A stretch of 42,476 nt of DNA, taken from [Eubacterium] saphenum. GTDB taxonomy: Bacteria; Bacillota; Clostridia; Peptostreptococcales; Anaerovoracaceae. The translations under genes were made by a program, and so were the position numbers. Where the stretch lies: NCBI GenBank assembly GCA_004555725.1, contig SFHC01000016.1, positions 1 to 42,476 of the forward strand, in the 5' to 3' direction. The stretch's first letter is position 1. Every line of letters begins with the position of its first letter. This document shows, one piece after another, positions 11,622 to 19,861 of this stretch. The notes below the pieces were generated by a model. The model ran no database searches and had not been told where the DNA came from. It was given only the letters and a program-made list of their open reading frames with translations.

Positions 11622-12641
11622 TTAATAGCGCGTGGACTTCTTCTGATTCTGGTCCATACCCTGGAGCTTATCCAGCTCATCCAGAGCCTTTCCGGTTCCG
11701 ATCGCCACGCAGGACTTCGGATCATCCGCGATGCGGACTTCCATGCCTGTGCGCTCAGCGACTTTCTTGTCAATGCCGTACATCAGGGCACCGCCTCCGG
11801 TAATGACAATTCCGGAATTACTGATGTCTGCAGCGAGTTCCGGCGGCGTCTGCTCCAGTACACTGTGGATCGCCTCACAAATTGTGTTCAGCGGCTCTTC
11901 CATAGCTTCCATAATCTCGTCGGAACTGATGGTAATAGTCTTCGGAAGGCCGGTAACCAGGTCTCTTCCGCGGCACTCCATCGTGACTTCCTCTTCTCTC
12001 GGATACGCCGTTCCGATTTCCTTCTTGATGTCCTCGCCGGTACGTTCTCCAATGTAAAGTTTATGCACCTTGCGCATGTACTTGATGATGGAATCATCGA
12101 ACTCATCTCCGGCAACCTTGATGGACGCGCTCGTTACGATTCCGCCCAGTGCGATAACCGCAATGTCCGTAGTGCCCCCGCCGATATCAATCACCATCTT
12201 TCCAGATGGCTCGGTGACATCCAGGCCGGCTCCGATTGCCGCAGCCAGAGGCTCCTCCATCAGATAGACTTCTTTTCCGCCGGCTTCTGTGGCTGCCTCT
12301 CTGACAGCACGCTTCTCGACTTCCGTAACGCCGCTCGGCACACAGACCATGATGATCGGCTTGAAGAAGCGGGAACTTCCGCATGTCTTGCGGATGAAAT
12401 ACTGAAGCATCCTCTCCGTAATGTCATAATCAGACACAACGCCATCCTTCAGCGGCTTGGCCGCAATAATATTTGCCGGTGTTCTTCCCAACATCTGACG
12501 GGCTTCCTCGCCAATTGCCAGGATCTCGTCTGTATCTCTGTTTACCGCAACAACGGAAGGTTCATTGAGAACAATGCCCTTATTCTTAATATAAACAAGC
12601 ACATTGGCCGTTCCCAGATCGATTCCAACTTCTGTAGCCAT
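11622..12641 (-). CDS. mreB: Rod-shape-determining actin-like protein (MreB/Mbl)
   Basis: A 339-residue bacterial actin that forms membrane-bound filaments guiding lateral wall synthesis. The actin-fold nucleotide motifs are clear: phosphate 1 EVGIDLGTANVLVY, phosphate 2 VIDIGGGTTDIAVI, and adenosine motif GIVITGGGALMYGI. Length fits MreB, Mbl and MreBH alike. The gene stands alone without mreC or mreD, which is more typical of an Mbl-type paralogue. Its promoter lies about 75 bases upstream. The C-terminus is short and basic. Confidence 0.93.
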   Translation of the reverse strand: MATEVGIDLGTANVLVYIKNKGIVLNEPSVVAVNRDTDEILAIGEEARQMLGRTPANIIAAKPLKDGVVSDYDITERMLQYFIRKTCGSSRFFKPIIMVCVPSGVTEVEKRAVREAATEAGGKEVYLMEEPLAAAIGAGLDVTEPSGKMVIDIGGGTTDIAVIALGGIVTSASIKVAGDEFDDSIIKYMRKVHKLYIGERTGEDIKKEIGTAYPREEEVTMECRGRDLVTGLPKTITISSDEIMEAMEEPLNTICEAIHSVLEQTPPELAADISNSGIVITGGGALMYGIDKKVAERTGMEVRIADDPKSCVAIGTGKALDELDKLQGMDQNQKKSTRY

Positions 12642-12716
12642 TATGATCTCCTTATCTAACTGCCTTTATTTTCATCGCACTTCTCTCACAAGTGTTTATC
12701 GCCATATATCTAAATA

Positions 12717-12745
12717 ATTATATACAACTTTCCGTCCCATTTCAA
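12717..12745 (-). promoter_or_regulatory. mreB promoter
   Basis: Minus-strand -35 TTGAAA (12740-12745), 17-nt spacer and a perfect -10 TATAAT (12717-12722). It lies only 21 bases past the stop of the Na/Pi cotransporter gene, so mreB is likely transcribed independently of it. Confidence 0.75.
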
Positions 12746-12765
12746 GGCGAACGAACGCGTCCGGA

Positions 12766-14568
12766 CTATGAGACAAAATTCGACTTGTCAAGGAGCTGCT
12801 CGTCTTTTTTCTCCGGGATGAACTTCTTGATATAGTATTTGTCCTTAAACATCTCGTAGAATCCGCGGAATACCGGATTGGACATATCCTTGGCCTCTTC
12901 CAGGTACTCATGGGTGTCAAAGGAGTACTGGCGCAGTTCAATCATGGCTACACCGATATTGGAACAGTGATCAGACGCGCGTTCCAGGTCATTCAGAAGA
13001 TCGTTCAGAATAAATCCGTTCTGAATGGTGCAGGTCCCGTTCTTCAGACGCTCCGTATGGTTGCTCTTGATCCGCTCAGTCATCCCGTCAATAACTTCTT
13101 CCAGCGGTTCGATCTTCTGCGCAAGCGTGTAATTGGACTCTGTGAACGCGGTGTATGTGATGTCGAGGATCTCTGTCATTGCAGAAACCAGAATATCCAG
13201 CTCTTCATATGCCATATCTGAGAATTTCAGGCGTTTATCATGCAGTTCCTGAGCCGTCTGCATAACATTCAGGGCATGATCGCTGATCCGCTCAAAATTG
13301 CTGATCGTATGCAGCATGAGCGAGACTTCCTTTCCATCGTGGTCAGAAAGCTCATTTCCGGATACCTTCACCAGATAAGAACCGATGTGGTCTTCAAAGA
13401 CATCCACTTCCGCTTCCAGATCACGCACCCCCTCTGCTTCTTTCTCATCGAACTGAAGCAGCAGGTTCATCGCCTTAACCAGGGAATCCTTTGACAGCAG
13501 CGCCATCTCATTCTCCTGCTTGGAGCACTCTGCGATTGCTACGGAAGGGGTCTTCAGAAGACGCTCATCCAGGAAAGCAACCTGTTTCTCCGGCTCCGTC
13601 TTTACAATGCGCTTAGCCAGCTTCACCAGCTGCTTGGTGAACGGAAGCAGCATCGCCGTCGTGCAGATATTAAACACACTGTGGAACATCGCCACGCCGA
13701 CCGGCGCAATCGCCTTAGACAGGAACGGAAGATCGATGGTCGCATTCACGATAAAGTAAATGAGCATGAAAATAATCGTTCCGATTACATTGAAGGAAAT
13801 ATGGATCGCGGCAACTCTCTTGGCGTTCCGGTTTACTCCAATACTGGAAATCAGCGCTGTCGCGCAGGTTCCGATATTCTGTCCCATGATAATCGGGATC
13901 GCCATGTCCCAGGTGATGCTTCCCGTCAGCGCCAGCGCCTGCAGCATGCCGACGGACGCCGCAGAACTCTGAATGACCGCCGTTACGGTCAGTCCGACCA
14001 GAATACCCAGGAACGGGTTCCGGAATGCCGTGAGCAGTGTCTCAAACTTAGGCGAATCCGCCAGCGGAGCTACTGACTCACTCATAAACGTCATTCCATA
14101 CATCAGTACAGCAAATCCGACCAGAATATTTCCGATGTCTTTCTTTTTGCTGGATTTACAGGTCATCATCATGATGACGCCGATCAGCGCCATAATCGGC
14201 GAAAACGATTCCGGTTTCAGCATGCGGACAAACACATTGCTGCTGGAAACGCCGATCAAGCTCATGATCCACGCCGTCACTGTCGTTCCGATATTGGATC
14301 CCATAATGACGCCGACAGTGTTTCCGATGTCCATGATGCCGGAGTTTACCAGGCCGACAAGCATTACCGTTACAGCGGATGAGCTCTGAATGGCGATGGT
14401 GATCGCCGCGCCGAGCGCCAGACCGGCAAACCTGTTCGACGTCATTTTATTCAGAATGGCTTCCATCTTTCCGCCGGCCAGTTTTTCCAGGCTGGCAGAC
14501 ATCTGGTTCATTCCGAACAGGAACAGTGCCAGACCTCCGAACAAGGTAATAAAGGAGAATATACTCAT
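12766..14568 (-). CDS. Na+/phosphate cotransporter with PhoU-like domain
   Basis: A 600-residue membrane protein. The N-terminal ~330 residues hold two inverted Na/Pi-cotransporter repeats (PF02690), each with the QSSS-type motif: AIQSSSAVTVM and VIQSSAASVGML. The C-terminal ~220 residues are helical and match the PhoU-like regulatory domain (SNFERISDHALNV, ERASDHCSNIGVAM). This is the NptA/YjbB-type arrangement, moving phosphate by sodium coupling, sometimes as an exporter. It has its own promoter, so it is probably a single-gene unit. The ATG is preceded by an AGGGTGG site. Confidence 0.92.
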   Translation of the reverse strand: MSIFSFITLFGGLALFLFGMNQMSASLEKLAGGKMEAILNKMTSNRFAGLALGAAITIAIQSSSAVTVMLVGLVNSGIMDIGNTVGVIMGSNIGTTVTAWIMSLIGVSSSNVFVRMLKPESFSPIMALIGVIMMMTCKSSKKKDIGNILVGFAVLMYGMTFMSESVAPLADSPKFETLLTAFRNPFLGILVGLTVTAVIQSSAASVGMLQALALTGSITWDMAIPIIMGQNIGTCATALISSIGVNRNAKRVAAIHISFNVIGTIIFMLIYFIVNATIDLPFLSKAIAPVGVAMFHSVFNICTTAMLLPFTKQLVKLAKRIVKTEPEKQVAFLDERLLKTPSVAIAECSKQENEMALLSKDSLVKAMNLLLQFDEKEAEGVRDLEAEVDVFEDHIGSYLVKVSGNELSDHDGKEVSLMLHTISNFERISDHALNVMQTAQELHDKRLKFSDMAYEELDILVSAMTEILDITYTAFTESNYTLAQKIEPLEEVIDGMTERIKSNHTERLKNGTCTIQNGFILNDLLNDLERASDHCSNIGVAMIELRQYSFDTHEYLEEAKDMSNPVFRGFYEMFKDKYYIKKFIPEKKDEQLLDKSNFVS

Positions 14569-14728
14569 ACTTTTTCCACCCTCACATTCGCATTATTCTG
14601 CAATCTGCATTTCGGTTCTAAAGAGCAGCCGCCTTCTTGCCGCCGCTTCCGGCAAACCGAGAAACACTCGCAACATCCCGGAACATTTTGGGATATCCAT
14701 GTATTTCCATTCGATCGCCGACTATCCT

Positions 14729-14757
14729 ATTTTACAGAGCGGACATATTCTTGTAAA
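14729..14757 (-). promoter_or_regulatory. Na/Pi cotransporter promoter
   Basis: Minus-strand -35 TTTACA (14752-14757), 17-nt spacer and -10 TAAAAT (14729-14734), about 160 bases upstream of the start. The untranslated leader contains small dyads (for example ATCCC..GGGAT near 14677-14695) of unclear meaning. Confidence 0.6.
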
Positions 14758-14910
14758 GAAAATTTTACTACACTTTCGGGCTGAATAACAGAGCTTTAAC
14801 GGTCTGCCGGTTATTCCCTCCGGCGCCTTTCCGTCTCCTTCCCCGTCCATCTTTAACTTTTCAATGCGGTGGACGGGGATTCCGGGTATACACGCGCCGT
14901 CGATGGGAAT

Positions 14911-14964
14911 AAAAAAAAAGCAGGCGATTGAATGAAGCCTGATTCCCGCTTCATTCAACCGCCT
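14911..14964 (-). terminator. Rho-independent terminator after the radical-SAM-like gene
   Basis: A 17-bp near-perfect stem (AGGCGATTGAATGAAGC at 14922-14938 with GCTTCATTCAACCGCCT at 14948-14964), 9-nt loop, then nine U residues on the minus strand (A9 at 14911-14919). It ends the transcript coming from 15055-16107. The rest of 14758-15054 shows no gene. Confidence 0.88.
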
Positions 14965-15054
14965 TATGACAAATTCACAACGGAGCATTTCAACTCCGCA
15001 CATATCCGCACATATTTAATAAACGGCGTTCCATATCACCGGCGCTTTGTATAT

Positions 15055-16107
15055 TTACCGAATCGCTTTGCAGACCGGCTCCTCCTCTTCATGGTAACGC
15101 ATGAACACCGGCGACTGAAAGCCATGAACCAGACTCTTCTCGCAGACGTTGGAGTCGGAATCGTGAACAAAGAAGCACGGCTCCATATTTCCGTGCTCAT
15201 CAATCGCACAGAAGTACCGTCCTCCCGCGACGCAGCCTCCGATCAGCTCTCTGTCCTTGCAGAAATTGATGGACATGATCGGCTTGGTCTTTCTGAATTC
15301 GCGTATTTTCTTCCAGACCTGATCTCCTTCCTCCGGCATGGAGGACAGGAAGAACACCAGCTTGACGCCGTGATCAACCAGGCAGTCAAAGAATGATTCT
15401 CTTGCGAAACGTTCCTGATTCTCTCGGTCATAACGCACCACTGCCGCATACGGCAGTTTATACTTCCTCAGCATCTCTGTCGGCGCATCCAGACCCCGGT
15501 CAGCTTCCGTTCCTGTGACGTTCAGCGCAACGATCAGATTCTTTACGCGGAGGATCTGACTGGCATAATCATCATCGAGATGGCGTCCATCTGTGCAGAC
15601 CATAAATTCACACTCCGCGTGCTTGTTGCAGAGCGCGATCATTTCCTCCTTATTGCGCAGCATATCCTTACCCTGGAACATAAAAGCAAATGTGCCCAGC
15701 TGCTTCGCCTGTTCAATGACGTCGTCCCACGCATCAAAATCCAGGCCGTTTTCTTCATCGAGTGTAATCAGAATCACCCACGGAATATTGCATCCATATT
15801 TCTTTCGGCTTTTCCCTGCCGTTTCTGCCGCCAGAGCGTTCGCGTTAATGACCAGATTCTCAAACAGAGTTTTTCGCACATCATCATCGATATCGCTCCA
15901 CAGACTGACCAGCAGTCTGTACCAGTTACTGTCTTTTTTCTCTATTATATCCCTGAACAGCTGGCGCTGCGGTTTCAGCACTTCAGGGTCAATATAAGAG
16001 TCCAGCCAGTCTACCAGCTTCGGCAGGTTCTCTTCTGGATCCTTATCCAGAAATTCATACATGGACATGAGTCCCAGTCTCTTTATTTCATTTCCAACAA
16101 TACTCAT
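15055..16107 (-). CDS. Radical-SAM-like protein lacking the catalytic motifs (probable pseudoenzyme)
   Basis: A 350-residue protein. The N-terminus up to KYGCNIPWVILI (103-114) and the later GGCVAGGRYFC (290-300), HGNMEPCFFVHDSDSN (305-320) and SPVFMRYH (332-339) resemble a clostridial radical-SAM family that usually has a CxxxCxxC segment after the IPWVIL block. Here that segment is missing: the chain runs straight into LDEENGLDF. The GGE motif is replaced by FQGKD (144-148), and the usual Cys-rich C-terminal extension is absent. Cysteines 292, 300, 311 and 322 remain. The frame is open and has a strong terminator, so it looks like a maintained protein without SAM chemistry, not a simple frameshift. 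It follows a TetR-family gene in the same orientation. Confidence 0.7.
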   Translation of the reverse strand: MSIVGNEIKRLGLMSMYEFLDKDPEENLPKLVDWLDSYIDPEVLKPQRQLFRDIIEKKDSNWYRLLVSLWSDIDDDVRKTLFENLVINANALAAETAGKSRKKYGCNIPWVILITLDEENGLDFDAWDDVIEQAKQLGTFAFMFQGKDMLRNKEEMIALCNKHAECEFMVCTDGRHLDDDYASQILRVKNLIVALNVTGTEADRGLDAPTEMLRKYKLPYAAVVRYDRENQERFARESFFDCLVDHGVKLVFFLSSMPEEGDQVWKKIREFRKTKPIMSINFCKDRELIGGCVAGGRYFCAIDEHGNMEPCFFVHDSDSNVCEKSLVHGFQSPVFMRYHEEEEPVCKAIR

Positions 16108-16185
16108 TTATTCTTCCGCTGCTCCGAATCTAACGTTTTACATCAAGGAACACCTCCGCATACCGACAGGAGATGTCCATATACT

Positions 16186-16214
16186 AACTTAGACGATCCA
16201 CGTCATTCAGACAA
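16186..16214 (-). promoter_or_regulatory. Possible promoter for the radical-SAM-like gene
   Basis: Minus-strand TTGTCT (16209-16214), 17-nt spacer and TAAGTT (16186-16191). Both boxes are imperfect. It lies in the 136-base gap after the TetR-family gene, so the downstream gene could also be read through from tetR. Confidence 0.35.
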
Positions 16215-16243
16215 TAAACAATACGATTAATATGTCTAATATG

Positions 16244-16810
16244 CTAGTACGCCCCCGCCGGAGACGCAAATTTATCCACAACGAACTCCAGTATCCCGTC
16301 AAGGAGAAACATCAGCTTTCCAAACTGCTTCTGATACTCCGGCTTCATTCCGGAAGCAATCCATTCCGTCAGAATCCCGACCAGCGCATACGTCGCCATG
16401 TCCGCCAGAAACTGCTTATCTTCCGGAAGAACCGCATCCCCCTTAGACGTCTGATCAATCTGCTGTTCAAGCAGCGGGTGGATAAACTTCTGCAGATACT
16501 GATCCAGCTGGCGCCGCGTGAGCGAATAATACGTATTCATCACAAAATCACGGTTTTCCATCATGCGCAGCATCACCTCATGCATCATTTCCTGCCAGTT
16601 ATCTGAGTCAAGCTGGTCCGCCAGATCCGCAAACTCCTCCTTCAGGATCCATTCCACCAGATCATACACATCATGGAAATGATAATAGAACGTCTGCCGG
16701 TTTACGCCGCAGTCATCCGTAATATCCTTCACCGTAATCTTTTCCAGTGTCTTCTTAGTAAGAAGCTTTTTTAAAGATTCCGCCAATGCCTTTTCCGTCT
16801 GAACCGACAT
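16244..16810 (-). CDS. TetR-family transcriptional regulator (DhaS-like)
   Basis: A 188-residue regulator. Residues 1-55 form the TetR helix-turn-helix (ITVKDITDDCGVNRQTFYYHFHDVYDLVEW has the typical recognition helix followed by FYYHF). The C-terminal ~120 residues resemble the TetR_C domain of DhaS-like proteins. It is divergent from the NSS transporter at 17232, whose promoter carries a palindrome over the -10, and it precedes the radical-SAM-like gene in the same direction. Either may be its target. The ATG has a GAGAGGATGG site upstream. Confidence 0.88.
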   Translation of the reverse strand: MSVQTEKALAESLKKLLTKKTLEKITVKDITDDCGVNRQTFYYHFHDVYDLVEWILKEEFADLADQLDSDNWQEMMHEVMLRMMENRDFVMNTYYSLTRRQLDQYLQKFIHPLLEQQIDQTSKGDAVLPEDKQFLADMATYALVGILTEWIASGMKPEYQKQFGKLMFLLDGILEFVVDKFASPAGAY

Positions 16811-17101
16811 ACACCCATCCTCTCATGACCCTGCAGGCGACAAAATCCGCCGCGCAAGGAATTACCGAATTTGCCAATTACGCCGTTATTTATTTCTGTC
16901 ATGCGCAAAGCCCGGCAAACGCGCGCCCGGCCGCCGCACACGAACGCATATGAACAAGCTTCAACGCGCAGTTACTAGATATTATGTTCCCCGCGCGCCG
17001 ATAAATCAATACTCTCTTCTGAAAAGCAGCTTTTCCACCTAAACCCGCGCACCCTAACGCGTCTTTACTTTTGTGCGGTATATCACATCGAATATAATAT
17101 T
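16811..17101. other. Intergenic, no gene seen
   Basis: This is the left part of the 421-base region between the divergent TetR gene and NSS transporter. It is GC-rich at the left (16900-16960) and A/T-rich toward 17101. No convincing reading frame, tRNA or terminator was seen. An imperfect TTGTG..TCACA-like dyad occurs near 17070-17088. Confidence 0.5.
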
Positions 17102-17167
17102 TTTGTGCTAAAACACAATATCTTATTGACGGATAAATAATTTTTATGTACACTAATATGTACATAA
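17102..17167 (+). promoter_or_regulatory. NSS transporter promoter with two palindromic sites
   Basis: Plus-strand -35 TTGACG (17125-17130), 17-nt spacer and -10 TACACT (17148-17153). A perfect 9-bp inverted repeat, TTTATGTAC (17142-17150) and GTACATAAA (17159-17167), 8-nt centre, overlaps the -10, as for a repressor operator. Upstream of the -35 lies TTGTG-N6-CACAA (17102-17117), in the format of a Crp/Fnr-type site. The adjacent TetR-family protein is the obvious candidate for the first site. Confidence 0.65.
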
Positions 17168-17231
17168 AGAGTCGGCACTATATTCAGTTTATTCCGTATG
17201 CAATATTATTACACGAAAGGAGAGGGAAAAA

Positions 17232-18647
17232 ATGGCAGATCAGACTTTAGACAATTCAAAAGGAAAATTTAAGTCGCGTTTCGGCTTCCTGATGGCATCC
17301 ATCGGTTCTGCCGTCGGCTTAGGAAATCTATGGGCATTCCCGTACAAGATGGGAAAGAACGGAGGATTCGCCTTCCTCCTGATTTATCTGGTGGTATTCG
17401 CCACTGTAGGCGTAGTCATGATGCTGACAGAGCTGTCCTTTGGACGCAAAACGGGCAAAGGCGTCATTTATGCATGGAAAACACTGAGCGATAAATACAC
17501 CTTTGTCGGCATCCTCGGCTGGCTGTCTCCACTGCTGATTCTCGGTTTCTACTGCATGCTCGGCGGTTACTGCCTGAAGTACTCCATTGCCAATCTGGGC
17601 GACATCTTCGGCGCAGGCTGGGGTGTGCACGGAGCAGACAGCGGCGCGTTTTTCACACAATTCTTCAGCAGTCAGTCGCAGAGTGTCATCTTTACAATCA
17701 TATTTACAGCACTGACCGTCGGAATCGTACTCGGAGGCGTCTCTTCCGGAATCGAGAAATTCTCGTCCATCGCGATGCCTGCGCTGTTCTTTATGCTGCT
17801 CATCGTCATTATCCGAAGCGTTACGCTTCCGGGAGCCGGTGCCGGACTCGCGTTTGTCTTCAAACCGAACTTTGCCGTATTTAAAGGCGTCGGCTGGATC
17901 AGCGTCCTCGCCAGTGCGGGAAGCCAGCTGTTCTTCTCACTTTCACTGGCTATGGGCATCATGATCACCTTCGGTTCCTACATGGATAAGGAAGACGACA
18001 TTCAGCAGAGCGCCGTCATTATCCCGATCGCAGATACCATCATCGCCATCATGGCAGCTATGGCAACCATGCCGGCCGTATTTGCAAAGCACCTGGAACC
18101 GGGACAGGGTCCGGGCATGCTGTTTGTCACCCTGCAGTATGTATTTGCAGAGATGGGCAAGGCCGGTCCGATTTTCGGCTTTATCTTCTACTTCCTGGTG
18201 TTCATCGCTGCGATCACATCCTCCATCTCGCTGGTTGAGGCTGTCGGCGCATCTCTGATGGACCGCGATATCGCAAAGAACAAGCCGGTAAACCGCACCC
18301 GTTCCACTTTAATCGTTGCCGTCATTATCACGATTGAGGGCATTCTGATTTCCATGGACGGACTCGGAACACACGGCATCCTGCACATTCTTGGACAATC
18401 TACCGCCCTGGATGTATTTGACCTGCTTTCAGAAGGCCTGATGATGCCGCTCGGCGCACTGCTGACCGCGATCATCTTTGGCTGGCGGACACCAGACTAT
18501 CTGGACGACGACATCGCGCAGGACGGTCATACGTTCAAGATGAAGAAATACTGGCACTTCTGCATGAAATGGATCGTTCCGATCATCATGGCCCTCGTCC
18601 TGGTCGGTCAGATCGACGGATTCTTCCAGCTGCATATTTTCGGTTAA
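17232..18647 (+). CDS. Sodium-dependent transporter, NSS (SNF) family
   Basis: A 471-residue membrane protein with about 11-12 hydrophobic segments. The hallmark first helix GSAVGLGNLWAFPY (25-38) carries the Na+ and substrate contacts of the LeuT fold. Bacterial members move amino acids (tryptophan, tyrosine, methionine, leucine); the substrate here is unknown. An AAAGGAG site precedes the ATG. It is transcribed away from the TetR-family gene and ends at a strong hairpin. A second NSS gene lies at 28982-30352; the two proteins are clearly different, so not a recent duplication. Confidence 0.93.
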   Translation: MADQTLDNSKGKFKSRFGFLMASIGSAVGLGNLWAFPYKMGKNGGFAFLLIYLVVFATVGVVMMLTELSFGRKTGKGVIYAWKTLSDKYTFVGILGWLSPLLILGFYCMLGGYCLKYSIANLGDIFGAGWGVHGADSGAFFTQFFSSQSQSVIFTIIFTALTVGIVLGGVSSGIEKFSSIAMPALFFMLLIVIIRSVTLPGAGAGLAFVFKPNFAVFKGVGWISVLASAGSQLFFSLSLAMGIMITFGSYMDKEDDIQQSAVIIPIADTIIAIMAAMATMPAVFAKHLEPGQGPGMLFVTLQYVFAEMGKAGPIFGFIFYFLVFIAAITSSISLVEAVGASLMDRDIAKNKPVNRTRSTLIVAVIITIEGILISMDGLGTHGILHILGQSTALDVFDLLSEGLMMPLGALLTAIIFGWRTPDYLDDDIAQDGHTFKMKKYWHFCMKWIVPIIMALVLVGQIDGFFQLHIFG

Positions 18648-18707
18648 CAACAGCTTACAGATATCTGCACCCACATGTGTTAATATCAGTAAAATGTATC
18701 TCCCAAA

Positions 18708-18742
18708 AGAAGATCGTGTCCGGCGAGCGGACACGATCTTCT
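18708..18742. terminator. Bidirectional terminator between convergent genes
   Basis: A perfect 15-bp inverted repeat (AGAAGATCGTGTCCG / CGGACACGATCTTCT) with a 5-nt loop. The U-tracts are short (CCCAAAAG on one side, GCGTTTAA on the other). It lies between the NSS gene (+) and the kinase gene (-) and should serve both. Confidence 0.75.
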
Positions 18743-18756
18743 GCGTTTAATGCGCT

Positions 18757-19830
18757 TTAAATTTCCAGCAGTCCGTACTGCCGGATAAATTCCGGCTCTA
18801 CATAAGCATCCAGTTTGGCTGCAGTGGACGCATTCTGCAGGCTTTTCCCTTCCTCTTGCTGCCGGTACTGCACCCAGGCCATTGCGCACCAGGTGATGCC
18901 GCGCAGACAGGTAATGGCTGAAAAAATTTCCGTGCGCTTTTCAATCCCGTCCGTCGGGAAGCGGCCATGCACAGCCTGTTTATACGCGCAGAGGAAATCC
19001 TCTTTTTCCGCCTCTGTCAGGATCACATCCGTCTTCCAGAATGTCGTTGTCGGTGCCAGAAAATGTCCGAGATCCTGCGCCGGATCGCCGTACAGCGGCT
19101 TTTCCCAGTCGATCAGGCTGCATCCGAGATACGGCGCGCTGGCGATTCCCGGATCGATCAGAAAATTGGTGTTGTTCAATTCCGTGTTGATGCAGCAGCG
19201 GTACGGGATGCCCTGCTCCAGCTGTTCCGCAGCTTTGCGCCCGCGGTCCAGACATTCCCGGATCAGATGTTTTACCGGATCCGATCCAAGATCAAATTCC
19301 TGGTATACGCGCTGCATCTGCTCACATTCATCCAAAATCTCCATCAGCGGATGTTCTGAACGGATCAGGGTTTCCGGATGATTCAGGTTTGCTGCGTGGA
19401 TATCGGCCAGGATCCATGCGGCCTTTTCCAGGTCGCCGGGTCTGTGGTACTGAAGAGGACCGCCCGGCAGATATTCCATGACCATAACGCCATGCTTCAG
19501 ATGCTGCAGGCTGCCGTCCGCATACAGCGGTTCCGGCGTCCTCCCGCAGCCGTTTAATTCTTTCAGCGCATTGTATTCATAGAGAATCTGATTATCCAGA
19601 TGCATCTGACTTCCGTAATTAATGCGAAGCACCAGTTTCCGTCCTGTGCGCGGATGAATGAACCAGAAATTCCGGTTGTATTCGCCCTGCGCCAGGATAT
19701 GATACTGTTCCGTTTTTTTCTCAGGAAGACCGAGCGCTTCACGGTAGGATGTCTGCCTGACGTATGCAGACAGGCCTTCTACGGATTCCAGTATCTGATC
19801 GTCCGATTGTTGTTTCCCTTCTTCCAGCAT
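18757..19830 (-). CDS. APH/choline-kinase-fold phosphotransferase
   Basis: A 357-residue protein of the aminoglycoside phosphotransferase/choline kinase superfamily. Visible parts are the nucleotide-lobe strand KLVLRINYGS (65-74), hinge VMVMEYLPGG (115-124), catalytic loop INTELNNTNFLI (214-225) and the metal-binding SLIDWEKPLYGDPAQDLGHF (238-257). In the catalytic loop Glu217 stands where many relatives have the catalytic Asp; D241 is kept. It is the last gene of a three-gene operon with a VTT protein and an Fe-S protein. A small metabolite (choline-, ethanolamine- or sugar-like) is a likelier substrate than an antibiotic, but this is inference. Confidence 0.82.
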   Translation of the reverse strand: MLEEGKQQSDDQILESVEGLSAYVRQTSYREALGLPEKKTEQYHILAQGEYNRNFWFIHPRTGRKLVLRINYGSQMHLDNQILYEYNALKELNGCGRTPEPLYADGSLQHLKHGVMVMEYLPGGPLQYHRPGDLEKAAWILADIHAANLNHPETLIRSEHPLMEILDECEQMQRVYQEFDLGSDPVKHLIRECLDRGRKAAEQLEQGIPYRCCINTELNNTNFLIDPGIASAPYLGCSLIDWEKPLYGDPAQDLGHFLAPTTTFWKTDVILTEAEKEDFLCAYKQAVHGRFPTDGIEKRTEIFSAITCLRGITWCAMAWVQYRQQEEGKSLQNASTAAKLDAYVEPEFIRQYGLLEI

Positions 19831-19861
19831 TGCGTTACTTACTCCCGTCTTTTCTCTTGCT

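Noticed and set aside
11403..12659. A 418-codon open frame on the plus strand
   Set aside because: It starts inside the argG terminator and runs antisense through mreB; no known motif.
14722..15003. A 93-codon open frame on the minus strand
   Set aside because: It contains the strong terminator at 14911-14964 and the Na/Pi cotransporter promoter boxes, so it is not a gene.
16899..17165. An 88-codon open frame on the minus strand
   Set aside because: It covers the NSS promoter and both palindromes, has no ribosome site, and its translation looks random.
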